Source of the DNA: Fimenecus sp964557975
GTDB taxonomy: Bacteria; Bacillota; Clostridia; Oscillospirales; Acutalibacteraceae
Assembly (NCBI GenBank): GCA_964557975.1
Contig: CAZLCG010000021.1
Span: forward strand, 1 to 33,622
Length of the DNA: 33,622 bases
Reading direction: 5' to 3'
The position numbers were made by a program, and so were the translations under genes. This document shows, piece by piece, positions 21,229 through 30,651 of the stretch. Each line of letters opens with the position of its first letter. Position 1 is the stretch's first letter. The notes beneath the pieces are model-generated. The model saw only the letters and a program-made list of their open reading frames with translations. It had not been told where the DNA came from and searched no databases.

Positions 21229-22515
21229 ATGAAAAAGTTTACAAAAGTAACGGCTGTTTTGCTTGTGTTTGCCATGCTCTTTGCATTCGCATCCTGCGGC
21301 TCCGGCAACACGGACACAGAAAAGAAAGGGGAAAGTGAGGTTCTTCTTGCAGCCCCCACAATCACAAAGGATTTTGATATTGACGACGACTTTAAAATCG
21401 GTCTTATCTGCCTTCATGATGAAAACTCAACCTACGACAACAACTTCATCCGCGCTCTTAAAGAGGTTCAGACAGCTCTCGGTCTTTCCGACGAGCAGGT
21501 TCTCATTAAAACCGGCATTGACGAATCAAGCGCTTGCTATGACGCAGCTTCAGAGCTTGCGGACAAGGGCTGTAAGGTAATTTTCGCCGACTCTTTCGGT
21601 CATGAATCCTTTATGGTTCAGGCTGCTCAGAAATATCCCGATGTTCAGTTCTGCCACGCAACGGGCACAAGCTCGAAATATACCAATAAAGACGTCGCAA
21701 ACTTCCACAACGCGTTTGCTTCGATCTATGAAGGCCGTTATCTTGCGGGTATTGCCGCAGGCTATAAGCTCAACGAAATGATCAGCGACGGCACAATCAC
21801 CGCAGAAAACGCTGTTATCGGTTATGTCGGCGCGTTCACATACGCAGAGGTTATTTCAGGTATGACCTCCTTCTATCTCGGCGCAAGAAGCGTTTGCCCG
21901 AGCGCAACTATGAAGGTTCGTTATACAGGTTCTTGGTACGATCAGGCAAAAGAACAGGAAGCCGCTACCGCGCTTATTGAGCAGGACGGCTGTGTTCTTA
22001 TAAGCCAGCATGCCGATTCGCTCGGCGCTCCCACAGCCTGTGAGCTTAAGGGCGTTCCGAATGTATCTTACAACGGCAGTACCTATTCCGCAGGGGAAAA
22101 CACCTTTATCATTTCGTCCGCTGTTAACTGGGCTCCGTATTTCCTGTACATTATCAAGTGCGTTAACACAGGCGAAGAAATCGCTAAGGATTGGACGGGC
22201 ACCATTGAAACAGGCTCGGTTGTTCTTTCGGGTCTTAATCAGGATGTAGCCGCTGACGGCACAGCAGATGCTATTGCAAAGGCTATTGACGAGTTTAAAG
22301 CCGGCACGCTTCATGTTTTCGATACTTCAACGTTTACTGTAGACGGCGCAACTCTTACGGAATACCTTGCGGATGTTGACGGCGATTACACCGGAGAAAC
22401 AAACGTAATTCACGACGGTTACTTTGATGAGTCGGGCGATGAGTTTCGTTCCGCTCCGTACTTTGATATTATTATCGACGGCGTTACAAATCTTAACACC
22501 AATTACGGTGACTGA
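21229..22515 (+). CDS. BMP-family substrate-binding lipoprotein
   Basis: 428 residues; lipoprotein signal ending FAFASC with C23 lipidated. The body matches the BMP (basic membrane protein / PnrA) family of nucleoside-binding proteins: IGLICLHDENSTYDNNF, GCKVIFADSFGHESF, FCHATGT, YEGRYLAGIAAGYK, IGYVGAFTYAEVISG. These capture purine or other nucleosides outside the membrane for ABC uptake; the exact ligand is not readable. First gene of a four-gene operon; ribosome site CGGAGG. A hairpin terminator after it (22553-22593) probably makes this gene more highly expressed than the membrane components. Confidence 0.93.
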   Translation: MKKFTKVTAVLLVFAMLFAFASCGSGNTDTEKKGESEVLLAAPTITKDFDIDDDFKIGLICLHDENSTYDNNFIRALKEVQTALGLSDEQVLIKTGIDESSACYDAASELADKGCKVIFADSFGHESFMVQAAQKYPDVQFCHATGTSSKYTNKDVANFHNAFASIYEGRYLAGIAAGYKLNEMISDGTITAENAVIGYVGAFTYAEVISGMTSFYLGARSVCPSATMKVRYTGSWYDQAKEQEAATALIEQDGCVLISQHADSLGAPTACELKGVPNVSYNGSTYSAGENTFIISSAVNWAPYFLYIIKCVNTGEEIAKDWTGTIETGSVVLSGLNQDVAADGTADAIAKAIDEFKAGTLHVFDTSTFTVDGATLTEYLADVDGDYTGETNVIHDGYFDESGDEFRSAPYFDIIIDGVTNLNTNYGD

Positions 22516-22552
22516 TTAAAATAATATGCGATTTTCCGATAAGGCTAACCGC

Positions 22553-22593
22553 AGACGGCATAGGCGGGAATTTTTCCCGCCTTATGTCTTTTT
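22553..22593 (+). terminator. Partial terminator between binding protein and ABC genes
   Basis: GGCGGGAA/TTCCCGCC (22563-22570, 22574-22581) with outer CATA/TATG pairing, then TCTTTTTAA. The next three genes lack an obvious promoter, so it likely attenuates rather than stops transcription. Confidence 0.75.
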
Positions 22594-22637
22594 AAATACC
22601 TGTTAAATTATCAGTATTCTACAGTTGAAAGGGGCTT

Positions 22638-24194
22638 GTGGTAAAAGTGTGCAATGAAAAGCCTGTTACTCTCAAACTCGTTAACATAACAAAAACATTC
22701 GGCAAAAATGTTGTTGCCAATAAAAATGTAAGTCTTTCCGCAAGGAAGGGCGAAATTCTTTCGGTTTTAGGCGAGAACGGCAGCGGTAAAACCACGCTTA
22801 TGAATATGATTTCGGGAATTTATTATCCTGACGAGGGGCAGATTTTTATTGACGGAAAAGAGGTTTCGATTCGTTCGCCGAAAGACGCTTTCAACTATAA
22901 AATCGGTATGATTCATCAGCATTTTAAGCTTATCGACGTCTTTTCGGCGGCTGAAAATGTCTCTCTCGGTCTTAAAGACGATAAAAGGTACGATATTAAA
23001 AGAATTTCCGAAAATATCAGATCTATTGCCGATAAGTACGGCTTTAAAATAGAGCCGGAGAAAAAAATATATGAAATGTCCGTTTCCGAAAAGCAGACCG
23101 TCGAAATTATCAAGGTTCTTTACAGGGGCGCGGATATTCTTATCCTTGACGAACCGACGGCGGTTCTTACTCCGCAGGAAACCGAAAGACTTTTCGATAT
23201 TCTGAAAAATATGAAGGCGGACGGCAAAACAATAATAATCATTACTCATAAGCTGCACGAGGTTCTTGAAATTTCAGACAGAGTCGCTGTTCTCAGAAAG
23301 GGAGAGTTTGTCGGCGAGGTAAACACAGCCGATACGAACGAGAGCGAGCTTACCGAGATGATGGTCGGCAAAAAGGTGAGCCTTAATATTAAAAGAAGCG
23401 AACCCGAAAATCCCGAGGACAGGCTTGTTGTCGAGAATGTCAGCTGTCTTAATCATGAGGGCGTTAAAATGCTCGATAACGTTTCTTTTACCGCCCGTTC
23501 CGGCGAGATACTCGGCATCGCGGGTATTGCGGGAAGCGGTCAGCGGGAGCTTTTGGAATCCATTGCGGGACTTTGCAAGTTAAACGACGGCAAAATTCTT
23601 TACAACAATCCCAGAAATAACGAAACTGTTGACTTGTGCGATAAAACTCCGATACAGATAAGGGAACTCGGCGTAAGGCTTTCTTTTGTACCCGAGGACA
23701 GACTGGGAATGGGACTTGTCGGCAATATGGGCATTACCGATAATATGATGCTCAGAAGCTATAAAAAGGGCGCGGGCGTTTTCCTGCACCGTAAGGAGCC
23801 TAAAAATCTTGCCGATAAAATTATAAAAGAGCTTGAGGTCGTTACTCCGGGTACGCAGACTCCCGTAAGGCGGCTTTCGGGCGGCAATGTTCAAAAGGTG
23901 CTTGTCGGCAGAGAAATCGCCGCTTCGCCCACCGTTCTTATGGCGGCTTATCCCGTAAGAGGGCTTGACATTAACTCGTCTTATTTGATTTATAACCTTT
24001 TAAACGAACAAAAGGAAAACGGCGTTGCGGTTATATTCGTCGGCGAGGATCTCGATGTTCTTTTGGAGCTTTGCGACAGAATACTTGTTTTAAGCGGCGG
24101 TAAGGTTTCGGGTATCGTTGACGGCAGAACCGCGGGAAAGGACGAGGTAGGTCTTATGATGACAAAAGTAATGGGAGGGAACGAAAATGGCTAA
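22638..24194 (+). CDS. Nucleoside-type ABC importer ATP-binding protein, two ATPase domains
   Basis: 518 residues with two fused ATPase domains, as in YufO/RbsA-type importers. Domain 1: Walker A GENGSGKT (45-52), signature SVSEKQTVE, Walker B ILILDEPTA. Domain 2: degenerate Walker A GIAGSGQRE, full LSGGNVQKVLV signature and the family's usual altered Walker B (AAYPVRGLD). The degeneracy in domain 2 is normal for this family, leaving one main hydrolysis site. GTG start at 22638 with AAAGG 5 nt before; a GTG three codons later (22647) is a fair alternative. It overlaps the first permease gene by 8 nt. Confidence 0.93.
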   Translation: MVKVCNEKPVTLKLVNITKTFGKNVVANKNVSLSARKGEILSVLGENGSGKTTLMNMISGIYYPDEGQIFIDGKEVSIRSPKDAFNYKIGMIHQHFKLIDVFSAAENVSLGLKDDKRYDIKRISENIRSIADKYGFKIEPEKKIYEMSVSEKQTVEIIKVLYRGADILILDEPTAVLTPQETERLFDILKNMKADGKTIIIITHKLHEVLEISDRVAVLRKGEFVGEVNTADTNESELTEMMVGKKVSLNIKRSEPENPEDRLVVENVSCLNHEGVKMLDNVSFTARSGEILGIAGIAGSGQRELLESIAGLCKLNDGKILYNNPRNNETVDLCDKTPIQIRELGVRLSFVPEDRLGMGLVGNMGITDNMMLRSYKKGAGVFLHRKEPKNLADKIIKELEVVTPGTQTPVRRLSGGNVQKVLVGREIAASPTVLMAAYPVRGLDINSSYLIYNLLNEQKENGVAVIFVGEDLDVLLELCDRILVLSGGKVSGIVDGRTAGKDEVGLMMTKVMGGNENG

Positions 24195-25314
24195 GAATAA
24201 AGAAAAGGTTCGCGAGCCTCTTATAAGCATTACAAAGCGCGACCAAATGCCCTTTTATAAAAGCCTTATTATCCGCGCGGCGGCAATAATCATAGCCTTG
24301 GTCGTCTGCGGAATAATTACCATATTTGTAACGGGCGATAATCCTATTTCGGTTTACGCGACAATGATCGAGGGCAACTTCGGTTCGGCAAACCAAGCTT
24401 GGGTTACCTTTAAAAATATGGCTGTTCTGCTTTGCATTTCGCTTGCCGTAACGCCTGCTTTCAGAATGAAGTTTTGGAATATCGGCGCAGAGGGGCAGGT
24501 GCTTATAGGCGGCCTTGCAACGGCTGTGTGTATGTTTTATCTCGGCGGAAAAATCCCCGAGCCTGCTTTAATGGCGGTCATGGCGGCAGCTTCAATTCTC
24601 GCGAGCGCCGTCTGGGGCTTTCTTCCCGCTTTCTTTAAGGCTTATTGGAAAACGAACGAAACGCTGTTTACGCTTATGATGAACTATATTGCCATTCAGC
24701 TTGTTGAGTTCTTTTTGAAAATTGCCGACAAAAGCGGTTCAAACGTTGTCGGTCCGAGCATTCTTTCTCACGGCTGGTTTCCCGATTTGTTCGGTCAAAA
24801 GGCACTTCTGATAATTGTTATTGTTGCGGTTCTTACGGTGCTTCTTTATATTTATCTTAATTATACCAAGCACGGCTATGAAATATCGGTTGTCGGCGAA
24901 AGTGAAAATACAGCCCGTTACATAGGAATCAACGTTAAAAAGGTTATAATCAGAACGATGCTTCTTTCGGGCGCGATATGCGGTATTACAGGGCTTATGC
25001 TTGTCGGTATGGATTCACATTCAATCGACGCCAATATAGCGGGCGGTGACGGTTTTACGGCAATTATGGTTTCATGGCTTGCTAAGTTTAATCCTTTTGC
25101 AATGATTTTTTCTTCATTCCTGCTTGTATTTTTAGGCAGAGGCGCGGAAGCGATTTCAACGAAATTCGGTCTTAATGCTTCTTTCTCATCAATAATTACG
25201 GGAATAATCCTTTTCTTTATTATCGGCTGTGAATTTTTTATAAACTACAAGGTTCGTTTCAATTCTAAAAAGAAACAGCAGAATGCGGACAGCGGCAGAA
25301 AGGAGATGGCGTGA
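24187..25314 (+). CDS. Nucleoside-type ABC importer permease 1
   Basis: 375 residues, about 8-10 membrane helices, of the BPD-type permeases that pair with BMP lipoproteins (YufP-like). Characteristic segments: FRMKFWNIGAEGQVLIGGL, TLMMNYIAIQLVEFF, and GYEISVVGESENTARYIGIN, the last being the cytoplasmic loop that contacts the ATPase. The N terminus is cytoplasmic and basic. ATG with GGAGGG upstream, inside the end of the ATPase gene (8-nt overlap). Forms a heterodimer with the next gene's product. Confidence 0.93.
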   Translation: MAKNKEKVREPLISITKRDQMPFYKSLIIRAAAIIIALVVCGIITIFVTGDNPISVYATMIEGNFGSANQAWVTFKNMAVLLCISLAVTPAFRMKFWNIGAEGQVLIGGLATAVCMFYLGGKIPEPALMAVMAAASILASAVWGFLPAFFKAYWKTNETLFTLMMNYIAIQLVEFFLKIADKSGSNVVGPSILSHGWFPDLFGQKALLIIVIVAVLTVLLYIYLNYTKHGYEISVVGESENTARYIGINVKKVIIRTMLLSGAICGITGLMLVGMDSHSIDANIAGGDGFTAIMVSWLAKFNPFAMIFSSFLLVFLGRGAEAISTKFGLNASFSSIITGIILFFIIGCEFFINYKVRFNSKKKQQNADSGRKEMA

Positions 25315-26294
25315 TGTTTCCTATCGCAACATTTATAAGACAGGCGGTTTTACAGGGCACGCCTTTACTTTTCGGCTCTACGGGTGAAATCATAACCGAA
25401 AAAAGCGGCAACTTAAACCTCGGTATTCCGGGCGTTATGTATATCGGCGCTATTTCGGGCGTTATAGGCGGGTTTTTCTATCAGTCGAACGCTTCCGTCT
25501 TTTCGGATTTTCTCGCGGTGTTTATTCCGCTGTTGTCATCGCTGTTAGGTTCGCTTATCGCTTCCTTGATTTACAGCTTTTTAACGATTACGTTAAGGGC
25601 TAATCAGAATGTAACGGGACTTGCTTTAACCACCTTCGGTGTGGGCTTCGGCAATTTCTTCGGCGGTTCCTTAATTAAGGTTACAAAAAGCGAGGTCCCT
25701 TATCTCGCGCTGACTAAAATTGCCTCTGTATTTAAAAGAACGCTTCCTTTTGCCGACGGTATGGGCGATTTCGGAAAAATGTTCTTTTCCTATGGGTTTA
25801 TGGTTTATCTTGCTTTAATTCTTGCGATTGTCGCGTCTTTTGTTTTAAGCAAAACACATGTCGGGCTTCATCTTCGCGCTGTCGGCGAAAGCCCCGCGAC
25901 TGCCGACGCGGCGGGAATTAACGTTGCCGCATATAAGTATTTTGCCACTTGTATCGGCGGTATGATTGCAGGCTTGGGCGGTCTTTACTATGTTATGGAC
26001 TACTCTAACGGTATTTGGTCGAACGACGGCTTCGGCGATAGGGGCTGGCTTGCTATTGCGCTTGTTATATTTGCCGTTTGGAAGCCGAGCATCGGGATTC
26101 TCGGTTCATATCTTTTCGGCGGTCTTTACATAGTCTATAATTATATGAGCGTAAGTATGCAGATGATACCGATTTTGCAGATGCTTCCTTACATCGTTAC
26201 AATGCTCGTTCTTATAATTACGAGTATGCGTAAAAAACGCGAAAATCAACCGCCCGCAAGTCTCGGTCTTTCATATTTCCGAGAAGAAAGATAA
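25314..26294 (+). CDS. Nucleoside-type ABC importer permease 2
   Basis: 326 residues, the YufQ-like partner permease. Signatures: GEIITEKSGNLNLGIPGVMY, LALTTFGVGFGNFFGG, GLHLRAVGESPATADAAGIN (coupling loop) and DRGWLAIALVIFAVWKP. ATG at 25314 with AAGGAG 8 nt away; it shares one base with the TGA of the first permease. A GTG one codon earlier is less well placed. Last gene of the operon, followed by the terminator/promoter element at 26303-26349. Confidence 0.93.
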   Translation: MFPIATFIRQAVLQGTPLLFGSTGEIITEKSGNLNLGIPGVMYIGAISGVIGGFFYQSNASVFSDFLAVFIPLLSSLLGSLIASLIYSFLTITLRANQNVTGLALTTFGVGFGNFFGGSLIKVTKSEVPYLALTKIASVFKRTLPFADGMGDFGKMFFSYGFMVYLALILAIVASFVLSKTHVGLHLRAVGESPATADAAGINVAAYKYFATCIGGMIAGLGGLYYVMDYSNGIWSNDGFGDRGWLAIALVIFAVWKPSIGILGSYLFGGLYIVYNYMSVSMQMIPILQMLPYIVTMLVLIITSMRKKRENQPPASLGLSYFREER

Positions 26295-26302
26295 ATGTTT
26301 TT

Positions 26303-26332
26303 TTGAATAAATGCTCCCGATTTTTTTATAAT
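26303..26332 (+). promoter_or_regulatory. Promoter of the DUF1003 gene inside a terminator
   Basis: TTGAAT at 26303-26308, 18-nt spacer, TATAAT at 26327-26332. The -10 box is in the loop of the terminator hairpin (26313-26343). Transcription would start near 26339, giving a leader of only about 10 nt. Confidence 0.5.
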
Positions 26333-26349
26333 AAATCGGGGGCGTTTTT
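26313..26349 (+). terminator. Terminator of the importer operon
   Basis: GCTCCCGATTT (26313-26323) pairs with AAATCGGGGGC (26333-26343), 11 bp with one G-T pair, followed by GTTTTT that runs straight into the ATG of the DUF1003 gene. Confidence 0.8.
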
Positions 26350-26844
26350 ATGGATAACTATGAACTTTTAGGCTCAATACTTAACAACGTTCGGGAGGAA
26401 ATGTCTGACGAGGAGCTTATGCATATGCTCATATCCGAAAAGATTTCCCATCCCTGCGAAGCAAAAGAAACCTTCGGTGAACGCGCGTCCGATAAGCTCG
26501 CGTCTTTTGCGGGGAGCTGGACGTTTATAATAGTCTTTACGCTTGTTTTGATCGGATGGATAATCGTAAACGGCGTTATATTGGCTAATTCCTTTGACCC
26601 TTATCCGTTTATTCTTCTGAACCTTGTTTTATCGTGCGTGGCGGCGGTTCAGGCGCCGCTTATTATGATGAGTCAGAAAAGACAGGAGCAAAAGGACAGA
26701 GAACGCGCGCAGAATGATTTTAAGGTTAACTTGAAATGCGAAATAATTATTGAAGATTTGCACCGAAAGCTTGATACAATACTTGAAAATCAGAAAAAAA
26801 TACTTTCTGAGGAAAATAATAAACACTTGCGGAATAAAAGTTAA
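26350..26844 (+). CDS. DUF1003 membrane protein
   Basis: 164 residues. Family signature: GERASDKLASFAGSWTFI, then two membrane helices (about 58-77 and 87-107) joined by FDPYPFILLNL, then APLIMMSQKRQEQKDRERA and a charged helical tail. These proteins are widespread and of unknown function. The only ribosome-site candidate, GGGGGCG, is the 3' arm of the preceding terminator, so translation should depend on which promoter made the transcript. The first 45 residues (MSDEELMHMLISEK) are an extra N-terminal helix common in clostridial members. Confidence 0.9.
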   Translation: MDNYELLGSILNNVREEMSDEELMHMLISEKISHPCEAKETFGERASDKLASFAGSWTFIIVFTLVLIGWIIVNGVILANSFDPYPFILLNLVLSCVAAVQAPLIMMSQKRQEQKDRERAQNDFKVNLKCEIIIEDLHRKLDTILENQKKILSEENNKHLRNKS

Positions 26845-26882
26845 TTTTACCAAAAAATGTACGATTCAGCGCTATTTTTTGA

Positions 26883-26911
26883 TTGATTTTAATATAGTCC
26901 TGTGTTAAAAT
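26883..26911 (+). promoter_or_regulatory. Promoter of the double phosphoesterase gene
   Basis: TTGATT at 26883-26888, 17-nt spacer, TAAAAT at 26906-26911, 38 nt before the start codon. Confidence 0.65.
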
Positions 26912-26949
26912 ATTCTAAAATGATATTTTACGGAATCGAGGATTGAGAA

Positions 26950-29900
26950 ATGAAAAAGATTTTTTCAAAAACTCTTGCTGTTCTGATTTGTCTTGCGCTT
27001 TTGGTTTGCGCCCTGCCGACGTCGCTTTTGGGCGCGTTTGCGCAAACGGGCGGTGAGCTTACAGTCGGCGTAATCAGCGATGTGCATTATTACCCAAGGT
27101 CGCTTATGGGCTCCGACGTTAATAAGTTTATTGAGGTTTCCAAGCTTAACTCATCAACATCTTACCTTACCGACGCGCTTATTGACGCGGCGCTTGCCGA
27201 ATATGAGGAGCAGGCAAAGACAAGGGATTTAAAATACATATTTATTCCCGGCGACCTTTCAAAAAACGGAGAATATGAAGCGCTTAAGGCACTTGCGGAA
27301 AAGCTCCGCGATTTTGAACAGAGAACGGGTATTCAGGTCCTCGTTATTAACGGCAATCATGATATAAGAAACCATAACGCCTCGCGTTTTTATAACGGCA
27401 ATTTTGTTTCCGCGCGTTATACCGAGCCTGAGGAATTTCGTGAATTATTTGCCGATTTCGGTTACGATTTGGCTGATTCCTTCTACACTCCTCCCGAGGG
27501 AGAGCAGGCAGGTCAGTTATCTTATGCCGCAACGCTCGAGGGCGGTTACAGGTTTATTGCGCTTGACGGCGGATGCTATTCCTCAGACAATAACTCAAGC
27601 GGCGAAAATCAGGCTGAAACAAGGGGCGCATATTCACAGGGACTTCTTGAATGGGCGCTCAATGAGATTAAAAAGGCTGACGAACAGGGGCTTACCGTAA
27701 TCGGTATGACTCACTTTAACCTTGTTGAGCATTTTGACCATGAGGATTCAACCTTCACCGCTTTTACAATTGATAATTGGCAGGAGGTATGCGAAAGCCT
27801 TGCCGACGCAGGTATGCACTTTGCTTTTACAGGACATCTTCATTTTCAGGATATTGCCTCTTGGACAAGTGATAACGGAGAAACGCTTACGGACTGCTCG
27901 ACAGCTTCCCTTATAAATTATCCCAACTATTTAAGAACGGTTACTTTTGACAATACCGCAGGAAATAACGCGGTTACGGTTAAATACGAAAACTATGACG
28001 TTGACAACACCGTTCAAATTTCCGCCTACGGCACAACCTACGGTAAGCCGTTTAAATACACCTCGTTTGCTCTTAACTTCGGCGGAAGCGATATTAACAA
28101 TTTTGCAAACAACTACATAAGCTATTTGCTTGATTATCAGCTTGTGCCCGAAATTAAAAATGCAGGCGGTCTTTATAATTACCTTGACAATCTTCTTGAT
28201 TTTGACAGCGTTATCAGTTCGCTTCTTGAAAATACCGATATTGGCTCCATAGACGGTTTAGGTCTTACAAAATCATCAATTAAGGCGGTTTTGAGAACCG
28301 TGCTTTACCAGCTTCAGGTGAAGTATATTGACGATACCGCCCACACCAAAGAGGTTGTCGCCGAGGTCGTTAAGAAGGTCACCTCCGTGGAGCTTTCAGA
28401 TTATTCCTGCACCAAATATCTTGATACTTTAGGCTTCGGCGACACTGACCGCAAGGGTAATCTCGGCGACGTAATATCTTCCTGCCTTGCATATATGTAT
28501 ACGGCGGATGAGGATAGATCCGACGATGCTTTTATAAACGATGTTCTTGCGAGATTTGAGCGCGGCGAAAACGCTCAGCTGATTTTTGACACGCTTGTCG
28601 ATGTTATCCTCAACGACCTGCTGGAGGACGAAATTCTACCCACTATAAAAATAGATCCCATCGCCTTTATAAGCGGTCTTACGGAAGAACGCAAGGATTC
28701 TGTTATCAGTTCGCTTTTAGACGGTTTGCTTGACGGCGCGGAGAGCGTCAACGACATTATTCCCAAGCTCAGCGCAGGCGATATTGTTTCGGTTATCTTT
28801 ATGCTCGGCATTACCGATTATTCGTCGCTTGAGGATATTCTTAACTCCTATCTCGACGAGTATATGACCGAAAGTCAGATGGACACTATCGCTTATGAAT
28901 TTTACAGCTTCATTTACGATTTAACAACCGATTATTTACCTCCTTCGGATAACAATGCCACTGTTTCATACAACGGTAAGGTTGCCGTAACGCCCACGGT
29001 TAAGGATTTGAGACTTCCCTCGGGCGTTGCCGTTACCTTCGGCAGCGATTCGTCGTCTGAAAGAAATATCTGCTGGTACACAAAGGTCGGCGTTAAGGGT
29101 ACGGATATTGAAATTGTTCCGTATTCCTCCAATCCCGAATTTACGGGAATTCCGACAACCAAGGGCGTAACCGCCGCAACCGAAAGAGTTACAAGGGAGT
29201 ATCCGGGCATAGATTTCGGCATATTCGGTATTTTGAGTTACGACTTTGTTGTTAACAGGCATACTGTTTCAATCACAGGGCTTGAAGCGGGTACAAAATA
29301 CTGCTACCGCGTCGGCGACGCGTCGCGCGGCTGGTGGAGCGATGCGGGAGTTATTGAAACCGCCGACAACTCCGACGGGTTTACATTTTTCCATATGAGC
29401 GACAGTCAGGGCGGTATTGAGAGGCAGTATGACGTATGGGCTGATACGGTTGAAACGGCTTACAGCCTGTATCCCGACGCTTCGTTTATTATGCACACGG
29501 GTGACATTGTCGATTCGGGCACCAATTTTAAGCAGTGGAATTGGGCGCTTAATACCGCTTCATCTTCTCTTATGGATACCGTTCTTATGCCGACTGCCGG
29601 TAACCATGAGGATGAGGGCGGAGCAACCGTAAACAACTTTATGCTATCGAATATTCCCTCGCAGGATACGGATTCGGGCGTATATTATTCCTTTGATTAC
29701 AATAACGCTCATTTTACGGTGCTTAACACCAACGACCTTAACGATGACGGAACGCTGAGTGAAAAACAGCTTTCATGGCTTAAAAACGACGCTGCTTCAA
29801 GCGATAAGGATTGGAAAATCGTCGCGCTTCACAAGGCTGTATATTCAAACGGCTCGCATTATGACGACGATGATGTTGTCGGGCTACGCGCTCAGCTTGC

Positions 29901-30480
29901 GACGCTTATGCCCGAGCTTGGCATTGATTTGGTTCTTCAGGGACACGATCATGTATATTTAAGAACAGATGTTATAAATAACAACACTGTAGTCGAGACA
30001 ACAGAAACTTCGGTTAATTTTAACGGCACGTCATACGACGCGAAGGTTAAACCGGAGGGAACGGTCTATGTGATTGACGGGTGTTCGGGAGTTAAATATT
30101 ATCAAACCAAAGACGTTTCGCTGACCGATTCTCTTTTCCCGAGAGCGGAAGCAACGTATGACGCGGACGCTCCCGTATTTTCAGCTATAACGATTAAGGG
30201 CGGCAAGCTGTTTTTTGACGCATACACGGTTCAAAACGGCGAGGCGCTGAAGATCGACAGCTTCGCTATTGCAAAAACATTAACGGCGCAGGAGCAGGCG
30301 GCGATAGACAGCGCAAACGGTTCGGCCGATAATGAGCAGAACACATCCTCGGATGTAAGCGTTCCCAAGACCTCGGGCATCGGCGGAATCAAAGTTGTCG
30401 AATTTGCCGTTCCCGTTACCGCGGCGGCTGTTATTACCGCTTGCCTCATAAAAAAGAAGAGGGGAAAAGCAGTTAAATAA
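26950..30480 (+). CDS. Secreted double-headed calcineurin-like phosphoesterase
   Basis: 1176 residues. A signal peptide (about 1-31, cleavage near AFA-Q). First metallophosphoesterase domain (about 36-320): D44-V-H46, GDLSKNGE, N134-G-N-H-D138, GMTHFN, G295-H-L-H298. A middle region of about 300 residues looks helical and matches nothing I know. Then a fibronectin-like domain (ITGLEAGTKYCYRVGD) of the purple acid phosphatase type and a second phosphoesterase domain: D818 in SDSQGG, TGDIVDSG, GNHEDEGG, VALHKAVYS, G998-H-D-H1001. The end has VPKTSG (1138-1143), a hydrophobic helix and KKKRGK, resembling a sortase-type or simple membrane anchor. It likely releases phosphate from extracellular organic phosphates or nucleotides. 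Confidence 0.88.
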   Translation: MKKIFSKTLAVLICLALLVCALPTSLLGAFAQTGGELTVGVISDVHYYPRSLMGSDVNKFIEVSKLNSSTSYLTDALIDAALAEYEEQAKTRDLKYIFIPGDLSKNGEYEALKALAEKLRDFEQRTGIQVLVINGNHDIRNHNASRFYNGNFVSARYTEPEEFRELFADFGYDLADSFYTPPEGEQAGQLSYAATLEGGYRFIALDGGCYSSDNNSSGENQAETRGAYSQGLLEWALNEIKKADEQGLTVIGMTHFNLVEHFDHEDSTFTAFTIDNWQEVCESLADAGMHFAFTGHLHFQDIASWTSDNGETLTDCSTASLINYPNYLRTVTFDNTAGNNAVTVKYENYDVDNTVQISAYGTTYGKPFKYTSFALNFGGSDINNFANNYISYLLDYQLVPEIKNAGGLYNYLDNLLDFDSVISSLLENTDIGSIDGLGLTKSSIKAVLRTVLYQLQVKYIDDTAHTKEVVAEVVKKVTSVELSDYSCTKYLDTLGFGDTDRKGNLGDVISSCLAYMYTADEDRSDDAFINDVLARFERGENAQLIFDTLVDVILNDLLEDEILPTIKIDPIAFISGLTEERKDSVISSLLDGLLDGAESVNDIIPKLSAGDIVSVIFMLGITDYSSLEDILNSYLDEYMTESQMDTIAYEFYSFIYDLTTDYLPPSDNNATVSYNGKVAVTPTVKDLRLPSGVAVTFGSDSSSERNICWYTKVGVKGTDIEIVPYSSNPEFTGIPTTKGVTAATERVTREYPGIDFGIFGILSYDFVVNRHTVSITGLEAGTKYCYRVGDASRGWWSDAGVIETADNSDGFTFFHMSDSQGGIERQYDVWADTVETAYSLYPDASFIMHTGDIVDSGTNFKQWNWALNTASSSLMDTVLMPTAGNHEDEGGATVNNFMLSNIPSQDTDSGVYYSFDYNNAHFTVLNTNDLNDDGTLSEKQLSWLKNDAASSDKDWKIVALHKAVYSNGSHYDDDDVVGLRAQLATLMPELGIDLVLQGHDHVYLRTDVINNNTVVETTETSVNFNGTSYDAKVKPEGTVYVIDGCSGVKYYQTKDVSLTDSLFPRAEATYDADAPVFSAITIKGGKLFFDAYTVQNGEALKIDSFAIAKTLTAQEQAAIDSANGSADNEQNTSSDVSVPKTSGIGGIKVVEFAVPVTAAAVITACLIKKKRGKAVK

Positions 30481-30516
30481 TCAATTAAATAAGTTAACGC
30501 GGAAAATCCGCTGAAT

Positions 30517-30553
30517 AAAGACCGCCTTAATTTTGGTTAAGACGGTCTTTTTG
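30517..30553 (+). terminator. Terminator of the phosphoesterase gene
   Basis: AAAGACCG-C-CTTAA pairs with TTAAG-A-CGGTCTTT (14 bp with one mismatch) around TTTTGG, followed by T tract. Confidence 0.88.
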
Positions 30554-30607
30554 TCAAAAATAATAAAAAATATCGGTTTTAATAATATTTATCGTTTGAT
30601 TACCGAA

Positions 30608-30635
30608 TTGACCGGAATAATAAATATGGTAAAAT
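30608..30635 (+). promoter_or_regulatory. Promoter of the HAD gene
   Basis: TTGACC at 30608-30613, 16-nt spacer, TAAAAT at 30630-30635; start codon 17 nt later. Confidence 0.6.
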
Positions 30636-30651
30636 AACAAAGGTGATAATT

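Noticed and set aside
23480..24000. Degenerate second ATPase domain as a broken gene
   Set aside because: Loss of the Walker A lysine and altered Walker B are normal in this importer family.
30361..30480. VPKTSG end as a firm sortase signal
   Set aside because: It only resembles LPxTG; no sortase gene is in the window, so it is given only as a possibility.
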